From the NCBI GenBank assembly GCA_035653595.1, contig DASRBO010000069.1, forward strand, positions 1 to 7,189: DNA of 7,189 bases, written 5' to 3'. Every line of letters begins with the position of its first letter. Positions within the stretch are counted from its first letter, which is position 1. The notes under the pieces were generated by a model that worked only from the letters and a program-made list of their open reading frames with translations, was not told the DNA's origin and did not search any database. Of the stretch, positions 5,936 to 7,189 are shown piece by piece. The DNA is from DASRBO01 sp035653595. Lineage in GTDB: Bacteria; Actinomycetota; Acidimicrobiia; Acidimicrobiales; JAJPHE01. A program made the translations under genes and the position numbers.

Positions 5936-6061
5936 GAGGTTCCGTCCTACCATTCGGGCTGAGCAGCTGAGACGCCGGTGAATACGAGAACGGCGCGACG
6001 CAGCGGGCGGGATGCCGAGCTGACCCTTAGTGCAGATCTCATCGACACCTCGCCAATCGAA

Positions 6062-6067
6062 TACGGT
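6062..6067 (+). promoter_or_regulatory. -10 box TACGGT, leaderless promoter of P-loop gene
   Basis: TACGGT fits TANNNT and ends 6 nt before the ATG at 6074. There is no Shine-Dalgarno sequence, so a leaderless transcript is likely, and the box decides this start against a GTG 96 nt upstream. The 7-bp sequence CGCCAAT lies 5 bp upstream of this box and also directly abuts the TAGAGT box of the gene at 3319 with 1 bp between, a small shared element that may be chance. Confidence 0.5.
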
Positions 6068-6073
6068 TCGCCT

Positions 6074-6631
6074 ATGTCAACGCGACGGGGCCGGACCATC
6101 TTCCTCACCGGACCGCCAGGCTCGGGCAAGACGACGACTGGGACCCAGTGGGCCCTCACCAGGAGCCGGCCGACGTGGTGGCTGGAGTGGGACAGCATTG
6201 CCAATTCATTGGCCGCTGCTGAGGAGCTGGGTTACGACTGCATACCCAGCGACGTCTCGGCCCGCTATCACCTGGCCGCGGAGATCATGGCGGTACAGGC
6301 CGGCCATATCGTTGAGTCCGGGGTGGACTGTGTCCTCATCGGAGCTTGGGCGCCCGAGCCCGTCGTTCCGGGCTGGGAAACCTGGGACACGGTGACACTC
6401 CTCCAGCCCACGGTGGCCGTACTGCTGCCCAATGTGGAGGTGGCGGTCCGACGGAACGAGGCCCGAGCTCGCCAAGGCAAGTCCGGGGTCCCCGAGGAGT
6501 GGGTCCGCCAGTCATACACCCACGGGTGGAGCAAGTGGTCGTCACGCGCCAATGGGGTAGTGATCGACAACTCCCTTCTGACTCTGGCAGAGGCGGTCCA
6601 GGCGCTCGAGGACGCCGTCGGACCCGACTGA
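6074..6631 (+). CDS. Small P-loop NTPase, probable small-molecule or nucleotide kinase-like protein
   Basis: The 185-residue protein opens with a beta strand and a textbook Walker A motif, FLTGPPGSGKTT (residues 10-21; K19 and T20 contact the phosphates and Mg2+). Its size and order resemble the shikimate/chloramphenicol/nucleoside-kinase-like P-loop kinases often annotated only as AAA family ATPase. WWLEWDSI (35-42) has an aspartate (D40) at the usual substrate-binding place after strand 2. CVLIGAWAPEP (86-96) is the strand expected after the second core helix. The arginine-rich stretch RRNEARARQGKSG (126-138) looks like the lid that closes on ATP. No membrane or DNA-binding segment is seen. 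The substrate is unknown. The frame is open to a GTG at 5978, but the 32 extra residues have no fold signal, and the ATG at 6074 has TACGGT 6 nt upstream. It lies 138 bp after the methyltransferase gene. Confidence 0.8.
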   Translation: MSTRRGRTIFLTGPPGSGKTTTGTQWALTRSRPTWWLEWDSIANSLAAAEELGYDCIPSDVSARYHLAAEIMAVQAGHIVESGVDCVLIGAWAPEPVVPGWETWDTVTLLQPTVAVLLPNVEVAVRRNEARARQGKSGVPEEWVRQSYTHGWSKWSSRANGVVIDNSLLTLAEAVQALEDAVGPD

Positions 6632-6730
6632 CGGCTGGTCGCGACGTGCATCGGGGAAGGCCTCAAGTAGGTGGGCGATTCGAGGAGGGCCCACGGTTGA
6701 ATCGCGATGTTCCTACGCCGGCCTGACCTC

Positions 6731-6736
6731 TAGTCT
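6731..6736 (+). promoter_or_regulatory. -10 box TAGTCT, leaderless promoter of third phosphotransferase
   Basis: TAGTCT fits TANNNT and ends 7 nt before the GTG at 6744. There is no Shine-Dalgarno sequence in between. No convincing -35 box is present at 16-18 bp. Confidence 0.45.
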
Positions 6737-6743
6737 CTGCAGC

Positions 6744-7058
6744 GTGGTTTGGCGGTTGGGGGTCGATGCGGTCTCCGAGGCGCTGGGTGCCTTCGGCTGT
6801 GCCGAGGCCGACGTCGTCGCCTTCCCGGGTGGGGTCAGCGGCGACGTGTTCCATGTGCGGACGGCTACCAGCCGCTTCGTGGCCAAGTTCACCTACGGCA
6901 CCCGTGAAGGGGTGGAGCTCGGGCTCCTCGTCGCCGAGGCGGCCCAGGCCGCCGGGCTCAGGGCAGCAGCCCCTGTCCGGACCACCGATGGGGAACTCGT
7001 CGTGATGGTCGAGGGACTGGAAATGTCAAGCTGGATTGGCCCCACCCCGCTGCTCTGA
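6744..7058 (+). pseudogene. APH-fold phosphotransferase, truncated by IS21-family insertion
   Basis: Codons 1-93 (to 7022) encode the start of a third APH-superfamily kinase. The nucleotide loop is FPGGVSGDVFHVRT (27-40), the phosphate-contacting lysine is in RFVAKFTY (K48), the following helix ELGLLVAEAAQAAGL (58-72) supplies an acidic partner, and a strand ELVVMVEG (84-91) marks the hinge. Everything after this is missing: no HxDxxxxN catalytic loop and no metal-binding aspartate, roughly two thirds of a normal protein of about 300 residues. At 7023/7024 the frame enters the IS end, which adds eleven foreign residues (MSSWIGPTPLL) and a TGA at 7056-7058. The 104-residue product cannot be a functional kinase. 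The start is GTG at 6744, with TAGTCT 7 nt before it. The rest of the gene may lie beyond the element. Confidence 0.8.
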
Positions 7059-7072
7059 TTTGGCCCCACCCC
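7036..7072. repeat. Terminal direct repeats of the right IS21-family element
   Basis: TTGGCCCCACCCC occurs at 7036-7048 and 7060-7072. Repeats of this kind at IS21-family tips serve as transposase-binding sites. They are unrelated to the GGTGGCCG/CCGGAA repeats at 66-136. Confidence 0.8.
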
Positions 7073-7076
7073 TGAG

Positions 7077-7189
7077 TTAGGTGGCGGCCCGGCGGGGACG
7101 GCGAGTCTTGGTGGTGCGCAGGCGGTAGCTCTCGGTCCCGGTCTCGATGATGTGGGCGTTGAAGGTGACCCGGTCGACGATGGCGGCCA
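7077..7189 (-). CDS. istB: IstB-like ATP-binding transposition helper, C-terminus (partial)
   Basis: Only the last 36 full codons are in the window. The translation contains AIVDRVTFNAHIIETG followed by ESYRLRTT and a basic tail RRPRRAAT, then a TAA at 7077-7079. The pattern DR(V/L)xxxAHxIExxGxSYRLR is the C-terminal signature of IS21-family IstB, the AAA+ ATPase that helps the IstA transposase choose target DNA. The Walker motifs of IstB lie beyond the right edge. It reads toward the IS tip and would be the second gene of istA-istB. Confidence 0.9.
   Translation of the reverse strand, partial: AAIVDRVTFNAHIIETGTESYRLRTTKTRRPRRAAT

Larger units (their letters stand above)
7024..7189 (-). mobile_element. 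IS21-family insertion sequence, right (istB-side) end, partial
   Basis: The element begins at about 7024 with TGTCA, the TGT-type tip usual for IS21-family elements, and continues past the right edge. Inside the tip are two direct repeats of TTGGCCCCACCCC (7036-7048 and 7060-7072, 24 bp apart), matching the multiple terminal repeats of this family. The istB stop codon lies 5 bp inside the inner repeat. The left end of this element and the target duplication are outside the window. It interrupts the third phosphotransferase gene. Confidence 0.85.

Noticed and set aside
5537..5953. Minus-strand 138-codon ORF opposite the second methyltransferase
   Set aside because: Antisense shadow of a well-supported gene, with no independent evidence.
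1..7189. CRISPR array, tRNA or rRNA genes, phage or defence-system core genes
   Set aside because: No regularly spaced repeats of CRISPR type, no tRNA T-loop/acceptor pairing, no rRNA segments, and no nuclease, reverse transcriptase, toxin-antitoxin or integrase motifs in any supported frame.

Overview
The window is high-GC DNA whose genes use codons rich in G/C at the third position and start mostly with ATG or GTG without a clear Shine-Dalgarno sequence. At most of them a TANNNT- or NANNNT-type hexamer ends 6-7 nt before the start codon. This points to an actinobacterium (Actinomycetota) with leaderless transcripts. No rRNA, tRNA or housekeeping gene is present to place it more precisely, so the phylum call is an inference.

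Layout. Positions 1-145 hold one end of an IS21-family element, with 23-bp tandem terminal repeats. About 200 bp without a recognised gene follow. A minus-strand APH-fold phosphotransferase (344-1498) diverges from a plus-strand SAM methyltransferase (1699-2382). All later cargo genes are on the plus strand: a two-domain VOC/glyoxalase-like protein (2499-3221), preceded by a possible 10-codon leader ORF; a second phosphotransferase with a macrolide-kinase-like catalytic loop (3319-4302); an 826-bp stretch with no convincing gene (4303-5128); a second SAM methyltransferase (5129-5935); a small P-loop kinase-like protein (6074-6631); and a third phosphotransferase (from 6744). The third phosphotransferase is cut after 93 codons by another IS21-family element. 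That element starts at about 7024 and runs off the right edge with the 3' end of its istB gene (7077-7189, minus strand).

The genes do not form a recognisable pathway or classical operon. Gaps are about 97-200 bp, plus one of 826 bp, and nearly every gene has its own promoter-like hexamer right before its start codon. The contents (three phosphotransferases, two methyltransferases, a VOC protein and a small kinase) are families in which drug- or metabolite-modifying enzymes are common. The best reading is an accessory region of independently expressed single-gene modules, bordered and partly broken by two different IS21-family elements. Substrates cannot be read from the sequence. No integron attC sites, CRISPR arrays, phage genes or defence-system cores were found.
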